Positions 46,230-58,072 are shown, counted from the stretch's first letter. The stretch: DNA of 64,000 bases from Plantago elongata (GCA_036897095.1 JAYMSP010000103.1:1-64000); one strand, 5' to 3'. Numbers and translations are program-made. Notes: generated by a model not told the origin, from the sequence alone.

Positions 46230-49200
46230 TCAAGGCCTTGGGTTTTCTTGAGAGAATCTGGGAAGTTGAACCAAAGAGTTCACTCTCGTTACCCCTTCCA
46301 AACCCGACCAGTTCTCATCTTCAGCACCACTATTCTCTACATCAACTTGGACTATCTGGTGTGGATCATTCTCTTGATCGGATGATCGCACAGTGCAGTT
46401 TCTCTGAAGGCGAGGTTCAGGATCATCTGATTCCACCACATTTCCAGAATAATTGCTTTGGAGGGTAGCAGAAGAGTAGCATTGGTCTTCGACATCAGAC
46501 TCTGAGTCCATCTTCCCATCTAAAAATAGGCAAACAACTGCACAGTCGTCCATCTTCGACGTGGGATATTTGGTTTTCCACTCACGGGCAGCAGACTCCA
46601 CTATAATCCTGGCGGCGGATGACCGTGTTGGTGCTGATGATACTAATTCCACTACTTCTTCATTGCTCAACACATCCCAAACCTGTAATGCAGACAAGTA
46701 ATCTCTCCTAAGCTCAACTTCATAAAATCAAATTCAAAAAACAGGCAAAACTAGACAAAACACTATATGAGAAACAAGTTCCTTTCGAAGGTCTCCAGTC
46801 ACTTCTAATAACAGTAACGAAACAACAGATGCTCAAATGCAAATTCAATTTTAGCTGCCCAAACTGATACGACAAATTTGGAGTAGCTAGAAATTCATAT
46901 TAATCAAATACAAGGAGTAAACAACAAAAACAGGTTAATGTTTTAGGATGTCAGTTATGCTTAGCATCATTCTACAAGTAAAAAATATAAGCAATTTTTG
47001 TTCTCTTCAATATTAGATAAATTTGGCTTGTTATATAAAATTGGAAATACATCGACAGTTTTGTCCACATTTGAAGTCAGACCATTAGTTCAAGGGGTTG
47101 TTTATGCATTTAGTTTCAACTTCACTTTTTTTAGTGTGTGTTTTGAGTTTTAACATAGGAATTGGTAGTATTTAATCGTTCCTAAATTTGGATATACCTG
47201 AAATACCCACATCTAAAATTTGCTGATTTAGGAGTATTTATGTAAGCTTGAGGTTGTTGAGTGGGAGGATGAGATTTTCTCACAGTAAAGATATTACTAT
47301 AATCCAACAATTCGATCAGTCAGCTGCATGATTGCTCTAGCAAACTCCTCTTCCCCAAACTACAAAGGGCAGGACGCCAATTTCATGTCGATCCTATCTC
47401 TAGCATTGGAGAGAAGATGCTGAGAATGGAGCCTGAGGCTATCACCTTGGTAAAAGAAAAGGCCTTTCAGGTCCCTGCTGGATCTCCATCTCACTGATCC
47501 AGGGACCTTAGCAGAGAAAAGTGGAGATGCATTTATTAGAAAGCAAGCATGGGTTGTGGCTACTGATGTGTCCAAGGAACTCCTCACAAAATGGAGTTGT
47601 TGGATATTGCTAAAAATGAGTAATAAGTATTACAGACTACAGGCACATCTCGTGGAAACTTTGTGGCTGATAATCCCTCCAAGGAATCCATACAGAACAG
47701 TCGGAGAACATGATAAAATTGGTCTTTGAAGTTGAGGGTTATAGTTTTGGCACAAAATAGTGGCACATTCTGGATTGAATCCAATGTACTCTAAAACCAC
47801 ACCGAGAAACCAATTTGAAAGACGGAACCAATTCTAAGAGAAAAAGTATTATGTTTACAAAGCATCTCTCTACTATAATTAAAAACCCCATTGAGAACCA
47901 ATTCCACAAAAGAGTAGCAACTAGCAAGTGTACAAACCAATTTTCTAGAAGAGGGTATTGGTTTGACTTTATAAAAACAGGGCCTTGCAGAAAGTACAAT
48001 GATAGATATGAATTCCCCAAGTTTTGGGTAAGATACGTACAACCTTCCTTTTTCCTGTATCTATCTACAATAGATCCCAAATTATCTTAGTGGTGTTGGA
48101 TGGTTGTGAAACAGTAAAACTATCCAAAAAAAGTTGAAATTTCCAAGAAATGATTTCTTGATATACTTCAAGGCTGTTTATATGGCCATCACAGAATAAA
48201 TTTCATCTTCAGATATATTTGATTAGAGTGTCTATGCATGAATATGGATGTGTTTTGTAGGATATAGGAGATTTAAGAACGTATGCAGTATTTTCAGTAC
48301 AACGACCAGTTACGCAGTTTCACACAAATCATAATAATGTGTAGTGTGTACGGTCCTTAGTTTAAGACCCCCACCAAAGAAGTGAAACCTAGAACAAGAC
48401 CAGATTATCTAGTTTTACTAGATGTGAAATCTATGTATTATAAATTAATAAGTTTGGCAGAGTTGATAAATCTACTATCATATGGACTGCATAACAATCA
48501 GGGAAAAACATTGAAAGTTGCAAGTATTTTTTAAGAAAAAAGAAAACTGGAATGCTTACCCCATCAGAAGCAAGGACAATAAATTTATCCATGTCATTGA
48601 GAACTCGATGCGAGAATTCAGGAACAGATATCACTCCGTAGTCTTTCAAGCAAAAATCCCCAAATGCTCGAGCCATTGCTAATCCAGGAGCATCATCAAA
48701 AGGCAGCCAAACTCTTTGAACTTCAGGCTCGTCTTGTAAAGCAAAAACTCGACCATTACACTGTTTAATCCTTTCTGCCTCTCCTGTTACAACTTCTGTT
48801 AGTCTTCAGAAGGTCTTTAAAAAAATGAACACGAACTGTACTAATTTTTCTCAACATACTTGGTAAATCAGGCTTTAGATCAACAGTCAATTGGATTGCC
48901 AACATTGAACCGTTGGTGTCTTTGGAACCCAATATAGCTCGAGAATCACCAATATATCCCATGAAAAGATCAGAACCCTTCAATTCAGTGTCATTGGTAG
49001 CAAAGTTAGTGAATGCAATGGAACCAACTATCAAGTCAATATAGACTAGGATTGTGATAATACCTGTTTTACTAAAGTCACGGCAGTGCTGCCACTGCAG
49101 AAACAATCCAAATTAGGATGTGACCTTAATTCTTTGTCCATTGACTTGTACGATTTGAGATATGCTTCTCTCCACAGAGATTCCAGTTTCTCCTCAGATG

Positions 49201-49749
49201 AAATATCTTTTTCAGGATCAACAACATCTGCTGTTATGTCTCCATTACAGCAATTGGCATTAGGCCCGCTTTCCTTGGATCTTAAAGAGTTCAGAACCAT
49301 TGATAGTTTTGATGGAAGTGTATCCCTGACTTTGCGAGCAACTAGATGTCCAAGGGGACCATGGCCATCAAAGACACCACAAAAGGTTATATCTTCTGCC
49401 ATAAAGTCCTGTGTTAAGGTATAACTATAAAGTTATTTATGAAAGTCCAAACAAACTAAACACGCTCTTAACTATAATCAAAGCATCTTACCTCCCAAAT
49501 AATCATGGCATCCTGATTTATCCCCTTACGACCCTGCTGAGTAAATATGCAAGAACTGCGGCTTCTTCCATTGGCGAATATCCTCTTAGGAACTGAGGAC
49601 AGATGTTGCGAGGAGGTGGCATAATCAGAAAACGTTCTGCTTCTCTTGCGGCAAAACATATCGACCCACATACATGAGTTAGATTTTCTATCTTCTCTAG
49701 GCCTGCCGCTAGAGGAGCTCTTACTACTACTCGACACACAACCTCCCAT
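46230..49749 (-). CDS. PP2C-type protein phosphatase (clade E-like), 5 coding exons
   Basis: Exons on the minus strand are 49749-49492, 49408-49064, 48977-48860, 48783-48560 and 46682-46230. Phases agree and give 465 residues. The start MGGCVSSSS is a good N-myristoylation and palmitoylation signal, so membrane attachment is likely. Metal-binding and catalytic PP2C motifs are present: NQDAM (78-82), FDGHG (99-103), CSGSTAV, GYIGDSRA (Asp 212), AMARAFGDF, SDGVWD (313-318, across the last splice) and the MDDCAVV pair at 360-361. The last 90 or so residues are acidic and variable. The family removes phosphate from Ser/Thr of signalling proteins; the target is unknown. The last intron is 1.9 kb, much longer than the others. 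From memory it is closest to At1g03590. Confidence 0.94.
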
Positions 49750-49753
49750 TATC

Positions 49754-49774
49754 TCACAGCCAGAAAAGAACCAT
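49754..49774 (-). CDS. Possible six-residue upstream ORF of the PP2C gene
   Basis: ATG-GTT-CTT-TTC-TGG-CTG-TGA lies just ahead of the main start; its stop ends only four bases before the PP2C ATG. Its ATG directly follows a probable acceptor (ATACAG) of a 5' UTR intron, so it is in the mRNA only if that acceptor is used. Such short upstream frames can lower translation of the main frame. That effect is inferred. Confidence 0.35.
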   Translation of the reverse strand: MVLFWL

Positions 49775-50960
49775 CTGTATTACAATGACAACTCAAGCTT
49801 CCTATTCTTGATATACACAGATCTTACAATAAAGTATGGAATATGGATCAAGAAGTGCAGTTGAAAGTCAAAAGATTCTGGCCAGATAACACTAATTATG
49901 GAAACCGATATCTGTTTCCATCAGTCAAATGTCAGTTTTGTTGATGAAGACACAAGCTGATAACAAGTCCAGCTAGAAACAGTTGAGAATACGTTAGTTA
50001 ATCAAGTGAGTATCCTTTAGCTTATGAATAAACTAATGGTTTGAGGTACATGAAAGTAAACCTCTTATATTAAACAAAACTTGATTCTAAAGATTCTGCA
50101 TGTGAAAGGGTTATATAATATCAACAATTGCTGTCTTAACAATTTGTTCTCCGATGGCAATCTCAAATAGATAAAAATATGTTCATGTACTGAAGTAACC
50201 CAATGTAATATTCAAACCTAAAAAATGGTAGCAGTTTGGATATCCAGTCAAATAGCACAACTTGACCATATTAGACAAGTTAACAACATTTGATAATCTA
50301 ATGTTTAACTACAATAATCCGGTCATATATACAGCATAGACGAATGCTCTTCCAAGGTGAAAGGGTCTTTGTTGTCGTATTGTAGATCTCAATAAGACAT
50401 GCTAGAAAGAACAAAAAGACATGCTTACAAGATCTAATTTTGAATCCAAACAAAAAGCTCAAGACAAAATGCATAGAAAATTGGCATCTTCAGCAGACCC
50501 TAGCTAAAGTTAAAGTGAAAGGGATAATTCAAACTTCAATCCCCTTTACGTTTGCTTGACTAACAAGTTCAGATAACACTCATAGGATCAAGAAAAACCT
50601 CAATTCAGAAACCTTTTCTTCGAGTGCCAAAAATCTAAATTCGACAAAGATGTACTAAATGAAGCAGAATGTTATCAAAATTGAACAAAAAATCCAAAAG
50701 TTTGAGCAAAGATTGAAACTTTAGACCTTTTGCAGGCCGTGAGAAGTAAAGATTGAATCTTTAGAACTTTTACAGGTCGTAGTAACCAGCAAATAGAAGT
50801 TCCAATACCTCAAGTGTTGATGGGTATGTTTAGATTGAAGATTGCATTTTCTTGTATCAGAAAGGAGTGCCAAACACCATCACCATCATAAGGTTTTGTA
50901 TTTTCTGGGATAGAATTGAAGACAAGTGTAAACAGAGAGAAGAAGAAGAAAAAGATATTA
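49775..50960 (-). promoter_or_regulatory. PP2C 5' UTR exon, 5' UTR intron and promoter side
   Basis: On the minus strand a CT-rich exon-like stretch ends at 50809 with the donor GAG/GTATTGG. The acceptor ATACAG before 49774 would close an intron of about 1.03 kb. Plant genes often carry such 5' UTR introns. The splice sites are sequence-based guesses. Confidence 0.45.
50708..50786. repeat. Two-copy tandem duplication of about 40 bases
   Basis: AAAGATTGAAACTTTAGACC and a TTTTGCAGGCCGT block are followed by the same pair in slightly changed form. It lies just inside the likely 5' UTR intron of the PP2C gene. Confidence 0.75.
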
Positions 50961-51160
50961 GTGCATTAATTGAGAATGCATGAAAACTGCTTGTGTTGGT
51001 GAGTTGGCAAGTAGTTTTGAAAGAGGAAATGGAAAAGCAACGAAATGAAATGATGGGTGGTGGGGTGGGAGTTAGGATATGGTGTGGCCATTAGACCATA
51101 TCTTCTCTTCACTTTTTAGCTTTTCCTTTGCAAAATTCCAAAAATGTATTGGGATAAAAC

Positions 51161-51232
51161 AGGTCCTACCGAGATTTGAACTCGGGTTACTAGATTCAGA
51201 GTCTAATGTCCTAACCGCTAGACCATAGGACC
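51161..51232 (-). tRNA. tRNA-Gln, anticodon CUG
   Basis: The minus-strand sequence folds as a full cloverleaf. It has a perfect 7-bp acceptor stem (GGTCCTA with TAGGACC) with U as discriminator, a D arm with AGCGGTTA in the loop, a T arm CCGAG-TTCAAAT-CTCGG, and an anticodon arm TTAGA-CTCTGAA-TCTAG whose loop places CTG at 34-36. It contains no intron. Pol III boxes A and B are intact. The sequence resembles known plant nuclear tRNA-Gln. Confidence 0.93.
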
Positions 51233-51459
51233 TTGTTGATTCTAACATTTAGGGATCTTAATTTTACTGCTTATACTTTGCACTTTAGAACACATTTTAA
51301 CTATTTTACTGGCTTTTCAGCTTAATAAAGTATTTTAGCTTATAGTAGTGATCTCTCTTACATAAATACTCTTACAAAGGTGTTCGAATGTATGATCACG
51401 AAATGGTCTTAAATTATACATGAAAATCTATGGGAAGTTTTTAAAATTATCTCCGTCAG

Positions 51460-52110
51460 TAGCAATTTACTCAGTTTCAACCATATCAATATTCTACTCA
51501 TTACAACTCACTTTACAACTCTGCACAATTTACTACTTTCAACAGTGAGATTCAAACTCTATTTTATTTTAGCATTTCTTTCTTTAGTTATTCATTTCAT
51601 TTTCTTTTCTCATTTCTTTTAAACGTTATTCTCTTATTAATCTAGTTACCTCAAGTGCGCTTTTTATGTATTTTCTTTTCTACAAGCGTACGTGTTTTTT
51701 CAAGATATGTATTTGTCTTCTATTAGTATGAATTTCAATTCAAATAATATGTTTATACTATTTTAGAAGTAATGTTTAACTTAATTTTTATATAATATAT
51801 AATTATTATATTTATAGTAATAAAATAATTTTAAAAAGAAATTAAAAACAAAAAGAAGAAAATAAGAAAAGGAAACAAAGAGAAGAAAATTGATGTAGAA
51901 ATAGCTACTGCAATGAAGAAGAAACAAAAAGAAAGAGCAATGATGGGCAAGAAAGAGCAAGAAATTAAGCCGGTAGATGAACAAAAAGATGAAAAGGAAA
52001 AATCAAAAAAAAAAAAAATAGTAAAGTAACATGTTGCAACACTGGGCCTCTGGTTCACATTATGTTGGAGTCTGAGCCAACGTTTCAGCAGCGGTTCCAA
52101 CCCATGTCGG
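51460..52110. repeat. Unclassified dispersed repeat, copy 2
   Basis: Same orientation as copy 1 at 42740-43560, with matching blocks in the same order and several internal length differences. It ends near CAGCAGCGGTTCCAACCC. It lies between the tRNA and the PPR gene. Confidence 0.75.
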
Positions 52111-52992
52111 GTTCGCTGCTGGAGATGATTTTAAATTGTTACAGTGCATCTTGACCATAAAATATGATGTTCGAGTTTGATTGACATTTTAGGTTATGTA
52201 CAAATTATACACTGATGCATCATTTCAATTTACACGAGAGGTCTTTATGTAATTTGAGTTAAACATTGTGGTACATTTTAAAGGGCAAATTGTATCTGAC
52301 TGGACTTGTAAAATGTGTGTTACAATCCCAGCAATCAGAAGAGACCGAAGATTACAATCAAGCCAAGGAAGCAAGGAATTGATGATGGAAACAGTGGAAA
52401 TGCGGCTCTAAGTGAAAATGCGAGTAATAACGACCAACTGTCAAAGTTAACAAGTCAAATAGAAAGCGAGTAAGTTGTCACGATGTCGTTTTAATGGTTA
52501 AGTCTCAGCATTTGATTTAGATCCAACAGTCCTAAAAGCTTAGTTCTTGTTTCAATTTCAATAAGACAAAATCGAGTACAATGCCATTGTTCGGTGTTAT
52601 CCTTGGTTTCAGTCCTCGTAGTTTTAACCGTTTATGACTTTTTTCTTTTTTATTTAATGTATTCACAATTCTTATTTATTATTCAGAGAATCGTTTTAGT
52701 TTAAGTTTAACCTAGTTATCTTTTTACTTTCTTGCTACTCTACAATCTGTTTTGTATCCTGTGAATCCAAAGATTGCTAGGGTACGCAACAATGTGCTTG
52801 CCCGAAACACATGATCTCAATCACCTCTTTATATACGATCCATCAATACATTTTACAACAAAACACAGAGACTATCTTTATCAACTCAAAATACTTATCA
52901 GCTCTTAATCGACTTCGAGCTGATATCTTTGACCGATCACTCCCTAAATTCCAAGAAATGGCTGAACTTTGTTCCCGGAACTTGGTTTTCCG
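52111..52992 (+). promoter_or_regulatory. Upstream region of the PPR gene
   Basis: No other gene was seen. The 5' UTR probably begins within the last 200 bases; a TATATA motif (TTTATATACG near 52828) is a candidate core promoter. Confidence 0.35.
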
Positions 52993-54846
52993 ATGAGGAG
53001 AGCTCTCCTCCCAAAACCCTACACCCTTTCACTGCCAAAGTTTGCATCTTTCTTGTCACCTCTTCCACCTCCAGAATGGATTCAACCATACAACAATCCC
53101 TCAGACCTCACCACAACAGACCCACAACTCTCTCCATGGGTCTCAAAAGTCATCAAGCTTCTCCACTACACCACCAAAGAACAAGACTTGACCAATTTCT
53201 GCAGTAAGTATCTAATCAAACTTCCCCCAAAATTTGTTGCTTGCATTCTCAGGATACCTGACCAGCTTCCATCTGAAACTGCCTTCCGTTTCTTTATCTG
53301 GGCCGGTAAGCAAAAGGGGTATGGTCATAATCTCAAATGCTATGTTCACATGATTGAAATTTTGTGTCTTGATAGTGATTTTGATAGGGTAAAGTGGGTT
53401 TTTAATGAGCTAAAGGGGAAATGTTTTTTTATGAGTGTTGATGAGGCTAATTCTTTGATTAGAAGCTTCGGTAATGTGGGGATGGTGGAGGAGTTGCTGT
53501 GGGTGTGGAGGAGAATGATAGATTGTGGGGTGGAGCCTAGTTTGTATACTTATAATTTCTTGATGAATGGGTTGGTGAGTTCTATGTGTGTTGAGTCGGC
53601 GGAGCGAGTTTTTGAGGTGATGGAGATGGGGAAAGCGAGGCCGGATGTTGTGACGTATAACACTATGATTAAGGGCTATTGTAGAGGTGGAAATGTTAAG
53701 AAGGCTGTGGAAAGGTTTCAGGGTATGGAGGACAGGGGTGTTGAACCGGATGAGATTACTTTTACGAGTTTGATTCAAGCATGTTACTCTGAGGGGGACT
53801 ATTATGTTTGCTTAAGACTTTATAATGAAATGCTGGAGAAAGGGTTGAAAGTTCCTTCACATGTGTATAGTTTAGTTATAGGTGGCCTTTGCAAGGAGGG
53901 TAAGACTATGGAAGGACGTGTAGTTTTTGAAAATATGGCTGAAAAGGGCTGTGAGCATAATGTGGCAATCTACACTGCTCTGATTGATGCCTATGCGAAA
54001 AATAGGAACTTGCACATGGCAATGGGACTATTTGAGAGGATGAGAAACGAAGGCTTAGAACCGGATGAGGTTACGTATGGGGTAATTGTTAACAGTCTGT
54101 GCAGGAGTGGGAGACTGGAGACGGCACTACAGTGGTTTGAATATTGTAAAAGCAATAATGTTCGCATTAATGCTGTCTTCTACTCAAGCCTCATTGATAG
54201 CCTTGGAAAGGCAGGCAGATTAGACGAGGCTGAAAATCTCTTTGAGGATATGGCTGAGATGGGATGTCCTCGAGATTCGTATTGTTATAATGTACTTATT
54301 GATGCTCTGGCAAAAGCTGGGAAGATGGATGAAGCTTTGGCACTTTTCAACAGAATGGAAATAGAAGATTGTGGTCAAACAGTGTATACATTCACAATTA
54401 TAATCAAGTGCTTGTTAAGAAGACGCCGCAATGAAGAAGCATTGAAATTTTGGGATACTATGATTCATAAAGGTATCACTCCAACAGCTGTTTCTTTTAG
54501 GGTCCTTTCGACTGGGCTTTGCTTTTCAGGAAACGTTGAAAGGGCTTGCAAGATCTTGGATGACTTAGCACCAATGGGTATTGTCCTAGATACAGCTTTG
54601 GAAGATATGCTGAACGCCTTGTGCAAGGCTGGTCGTGTTGCAGATGCATGTGACTTAGCTGATAATTTTGTTGATTGTGGGCGAGAAATTCCAGGGAAAG
54701 TTCGTACAATTATGATAAATGCTTTAAGGAAGGCTGGTAATGATGAGGTGGCCATGAAATTGATGCACAGTAAGATTGGTATAGGGTACAATGTGGGGCT
54801 CAATGTTAAAATTGGAGTAAAATTCCGGAATCTGGTTGACACTTGA
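52993..54846 (+). CDS. P-class pentatricopeptide repeat (PPR) protein
   Basis: One exon of 617 residues. The frame is open a little further upstream, but ATG at 52993 (MRRALLPKPYTLSLPKF) is the first start codon and gives an Arg-rich N terminus suited to mitochondrial import. A conserved block, LPPPEWIQPYNN, precedes about a dozen 35-residue PPR units from residue 145 to the end. Examples are PSLYTYNFLMNGLVSSM, RPDVVTYNTMIKGYCRGG, EPDEVTYGVIVNSLCRSG and CPRDSYCYNVLIDALAKAG. No E, DYW or SMR tail is present. P-class PPR proteins bind organellar RNA and affect its stability, splicing or translation; the RNA target is unknown. The sequence matches my memory of Arabidopsis At1g03560, annotated as mitochondrial. 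Confidence 0.95.
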   Translation: MRRALLPKPYTLSLPKFASFLSPLPPPEWIQPYNNPSDLTTTDPQLSPWVSKVIKLLHYTTKEQDLTNFCSKYLIKLPPKFVACILRIPDQLPSETAFRFFIWAGKQKGYGHNLKCYVHMIEILCLDSDFDRVKWVFNELKGKCFFMSVDEANSLIRSFGNVGMVEELLWVWRRMIDCGVEPSLYTYNFLMNGLVSSMCVESAERVFEVMEMGKARPDVVTYNTMIKGYCRGGNVKKAVERFQGMEDRGVEPDEITFTSLIQACYSEGDYYVCLRLYNEMLEKGLKVPSHVYSLVIGGLCKEGKTMEGRVVFENMAEKGCEHNVAIYTALIDAYAKNRNLHMAMGLFERMRNEGLEPDEVTYGVIVNSLCRSGRLETALQWFEYCKSNNVRINAVFYSSLIDSLGKAGRLDEAENLFEDMAEMGCPRDSYCYNVLIDALAKAGKMDEALALFNRMEIEDCGQTVYTFTIIIKCLLRRRRNEEALKFWDTMIHKGITPTAVSFRVLSTGLCFSGNVERACKILDDLAPMGIVLDTALEDMLNALCKAGRVADACDLADNFVDCGREIPGKVRTIMINALRKAGNDEVAMKLMHSKIGIGYNVGLNVKIGVKFRNLVDT

Positions 54847-57418
54847 TCCAGTCTTTGCATTATGGTTGTATCGATCCATAATTTTTCTCATTTGATTGGT
54901 TATGTGCCTCGCAATTCACAAGACTGGCCTTCTGAGTTTATTGAAATGTCGTTGAGTTCTATGTCAAGGATGATTTCTTTTGGATGGCATGCGGAATCCA
55001 GAATAGTCTGCAAACCACGGTAGCCAAGTAAATTAGCACTAGCGGGACATGCCCAAATCTAAAAGGAATAGAAGCAGGCTCTCTATGTCTGAATTGTACC
55101 TGGGGCCATGAGGATGGTATCCCTCTTATACTGAATATTGCAGATTCATGAACTGCCATCTACATCCTCTGTTCACAACCAGTCTCTCATTTCTGGTATT
55201 CAAAGTACGTTCACTTGTTTAAAAGATTTATATTCTTAAAATTTTCAGTTAACCTGAGTTTCTGCCATTGCATAAATGATGTACTTGCACGTCAAGTTAA
55301 TAGATCACTAAATGAAAATCAAAGCATGCTCTTCTGTTAAGGCTCAAGTGTGTAGCTTATCTTTATTTGTTCTTTCCTTTTGTTGTTTATGTGGTCTTGA
55401 AGGAGGCTATATGTATAAATTTGCAGTTCATAATATTTAAACACTTCCTACTAGACTATAATGGTTGTTCAGAGTCCGACTTTCTTGCATGTGGGCTGCT
55501 AGCTTGCCGTTCTTGTGATACATTGACATCTATGATAATTTGGTAGTTGATATTAAGTGGTGGTACAATTTGAATAATGAAGTAAAACTTGAGAGTCAGT
55601 TCAGATGTGGCTTGGAATTGTAATACTATAGGACAAATGAAAACATGCATGCATCTCTGAAATAATGGAAATGTCCAGAAAACATATATCAATTCTTCTT
55701 TCATTTGTCATTATTACACTGTTAATACTTAATATTCAGTTTGTATACACTTGAATGCTTCCATACTAAATTTGACTCCTGATGTAAATCTTGTTTTCCT
55801 TCTCCTTGACGGCTTGACCTATAACTTGCACTTCCATTCTGAGTCTCTTGTCTCTTTGCTATACTGGTGAATGAATTGAAATCTTTCGTTGTCTAGGCCA
55901 GAATCTTAAAAAATGCTATAGCAATTTCATGTATCAAGTCCTTTATCTTGTCAGCATGAACTGCAATTAAATTTCAAATTTCTAGGAAGAAACTTAGGTA
56001 ATTCACCTTTCTGATAAACTACATCTGTACATCATATGATCATACAGGTTTGGATGTCTCGAGCATCTCAGGTCAATTTCATCAGCTCTACTAGCAACGC
56101 ATGAATGGAAATATGGAAAGCCAAATACCAGATACGGACGGCTGTGGTAGATTACTTGATTATAGATGGGAAGAGGTCTTTCAGTCTGACTATGCATATG
56201 GATACAAATTTTTTCGTTCAGCTAAGGCCAAAAGCAACCATTCTGGTAATGCAGTAGAATAAAATGATGGCCAGATTCAGTTTCATGGAAACTTGAGTAG
56301 AGAATGACCATATTTTTAGTTAATGTGGAATGTGGAGAAAATGCTTGCTGCTGGAGATCAGAACAGGTGAAACTGACTCTTTGCTCCAGGTTCCCGGATT
56401 CTCCAAATTAAAGCCGATTTAGGGATTGTCATTTCTTTTCCTGATCTCTCTGCAATTATTGATATGCTTGTCTTAATAATGTTCCAAGGTTTATATGAAG
56501 TCCAAAAACCAACTCTGGCATTCCATAAAATCTTCTGGACCGAACTCTGTTGCTCTATGACGTGTCAGTTCGTTCAAGGCAGTCCAGGTTAAATGAGGCT
56601 GTGAGTTGAAACAGTAGAAGAATGTCTAGGTGGATCACCTAAAAAGAGAGGCTGCCATAAATGTGAAATGCATATTTACTTGGAGTGGGGTTGAATGCAC
56701 ACATGATCAGATCTTACCAACCTATGTTGGCTGTTTAGTGCTCTTTTTTACCTTACTTAATTTCCGTATGCTTTAAACAACACCCGATCTCACTCTAAAA
56801 TTTGCAGGATCAATTTACCTGATCAGGTATGTATGTATTCATTGTAAACAATGCCTTGATAATTGTTATCTATTGATGGATCAATGTTTGTTACATTGTG
56901 TGTCCACTACTTTTAAGTCTAAACAATGAAATGTATGTATAGTACGTAGGTTGTTATCACAAGTCATGATGATGATGCTCAGAATAGACACATTTATGTG
57001 CTAACATGTGACTAATCCAGTTGACTAATATTGGACATTTTATAATCGGCTAGCCAAAAATCTTTTGTAATAGTGCATAGAGTCAAAGAATAGTAAACTA
57101 TACCGTGAGGGGAGTGTATGAGAGTTCAATCGTTACTGGTTAGACGTGAGAATATAATACTTATTTAATGGTCAATCACGTGATCTACAACTTACTTATA
57201 TACTCCGTAATCTCCGTAATCTGATTAAGGTGTACAATTATACCACATTTTTTGCTTCACATTATTTGCTTCAACAAACAAGCTTGAAGAAAGCCGCCAC
57301 GGTAAATCAATGCAAAATTCTTTCCACTACATTTTCTACAATGGGAACATCTTCTTAACTATTCATTTCGGTAGATGGAAACCTCTTAACTCACCGAATA
57401 AAGTAGTCACCAAACTAA
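54847..57418. other. Intergenic region between the PPR and cell-wall protein genes
   Basis: The start is likely PPR 3' UTR. No family-like coding frame was found. Short frames near 56100-56260 are not convincing. The last 300 bases are the promoter side of the next gene. Confidence 0.4.
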
Positions 57419-57419
57419 A

Positions 57420-57427
57420 CTATAAAT
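57420..57427 (+). promoter_or_regulatory. TATA box of the cell-wall protein gene
   Basis: CTATAAAT lies about 90 bases before the start codon at 57516, leaving room for a 5' UTR of about 60 bases. The position is typical for plant genes. Confidence 0.6.
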
Positions 57428-57515
57428 CCCTCCAAAACACTTCACATTTTCACCACCACAAACACACCATTTCCCGTTAATACACTACAGTCAAAACATT
57501 TCCTTGGCAAACAAA

Positions 57516-57893
57516 ATGTCTTCCAACAATGTAATCCTACCCTTCCTCATCATCTTCATCCTCGCCACGAACACAATGGCAACTCGAAACATGCCAGCCG
57601 ACTCCAAGGCTGCACTCAACGACAAGAAACAGCCTGAATGGTTCCATTACGATGGATCGGTTCTAGTTCCTGGCATGGGACGTTTCATGATCCCAAAGGA
57701 TGTTCACACCAATCCGTTCACTTACAATCCCGTTACCGGCACTAACACTGGGAATGGTGTGACCTTGCCTGGAGCTGGTGGCTCCTCTGGCGGCCAGAGC
57801 TATGTGCCTGGTGGTGACGACACCTTAGTGCCTAACCCTGGTGTCGAGGTGCCTAACCCTGTTGGTGGCGTTCCTGCACCATCTCGTCCTTGA
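57516..57893 (+). CDS. Secreted cell-wall-type protein, Gly/Pro/Val-rich C terminus
   Basis: A single exon of 125 residues. The in-frame codon at 57504 is TTG, so the ATG at 57516 is the start. MSSNNVILPFLIIFILATNT is a signal peptide, with likely cleavage after residue 22 (NTMA). The mature part begins TRNMPADSK and has a conserved-looking middle, WFHYDGSVLVPGMGRFMIP, then a Gly-rich stretch and PNPGVEVPNPVGGVPAPS. This layout fits the small plant family annotated as putative cell wall protein (for example At2g20870, from memory). Its molecular function is not known. It is probably exported to the wall. Confidence 0.85.
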   Translation: MSSNNVILPFLIIFILATNTMATRNMPADSKAALNDKKQPEWFHYDGSVLVPGMGRFMIPKDVHTNPFTYNPVTGTNTGNGVTLPGAGGSSGGQSYVPGGDDTLVPNPGVEVPNPVGGVPAPSRP

Positions 57894-58066
57894 AGATCTA
57901 AAATCAATATCCAGGAGAAATAATAAACCAAGATATGTTGTTCCAGTGATGATTCGGAACTTCCGGTCTTGGAGATAATATGTTCCATTTTATGTTGTGC
58001 AATTAGGCTCTTAGGCCTTAGCTCTAGATTGTCTTGCCGCACTTGTTTGTAGTACATTTTGCCCTC

Positions 58067-58072
58067 AATAAA
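58067..58072 (+). terminator. Polyadenylation signal AATAAA
   Basis: A canonical AATAAA 174 bases after the stop codon of the cell-wall protein gene, followed by a T/G-rich stretch. Confidence 0.6.

Noticed and set aside
47940-48070. SINE-like tail (CTTGCAGAAAGTACAATG-like) in the PP2C intron
   Set aside because: It resembles part of Solanaceae TS SINEs, but the pol III boxes and ends are missing.
52969-52992. Eight extra N-terminal residues on the PPR protein
   Set aside because: The frame opens with TTG there. The first ATG is 52993 and gives the expected Arg-rich start.
57504-57515. Four extra N-terminal residues on the cell-wall protein
   Set aside because: The codon at 57504 is TTG, not ATG. 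The signal peptide starts properly at 57516.
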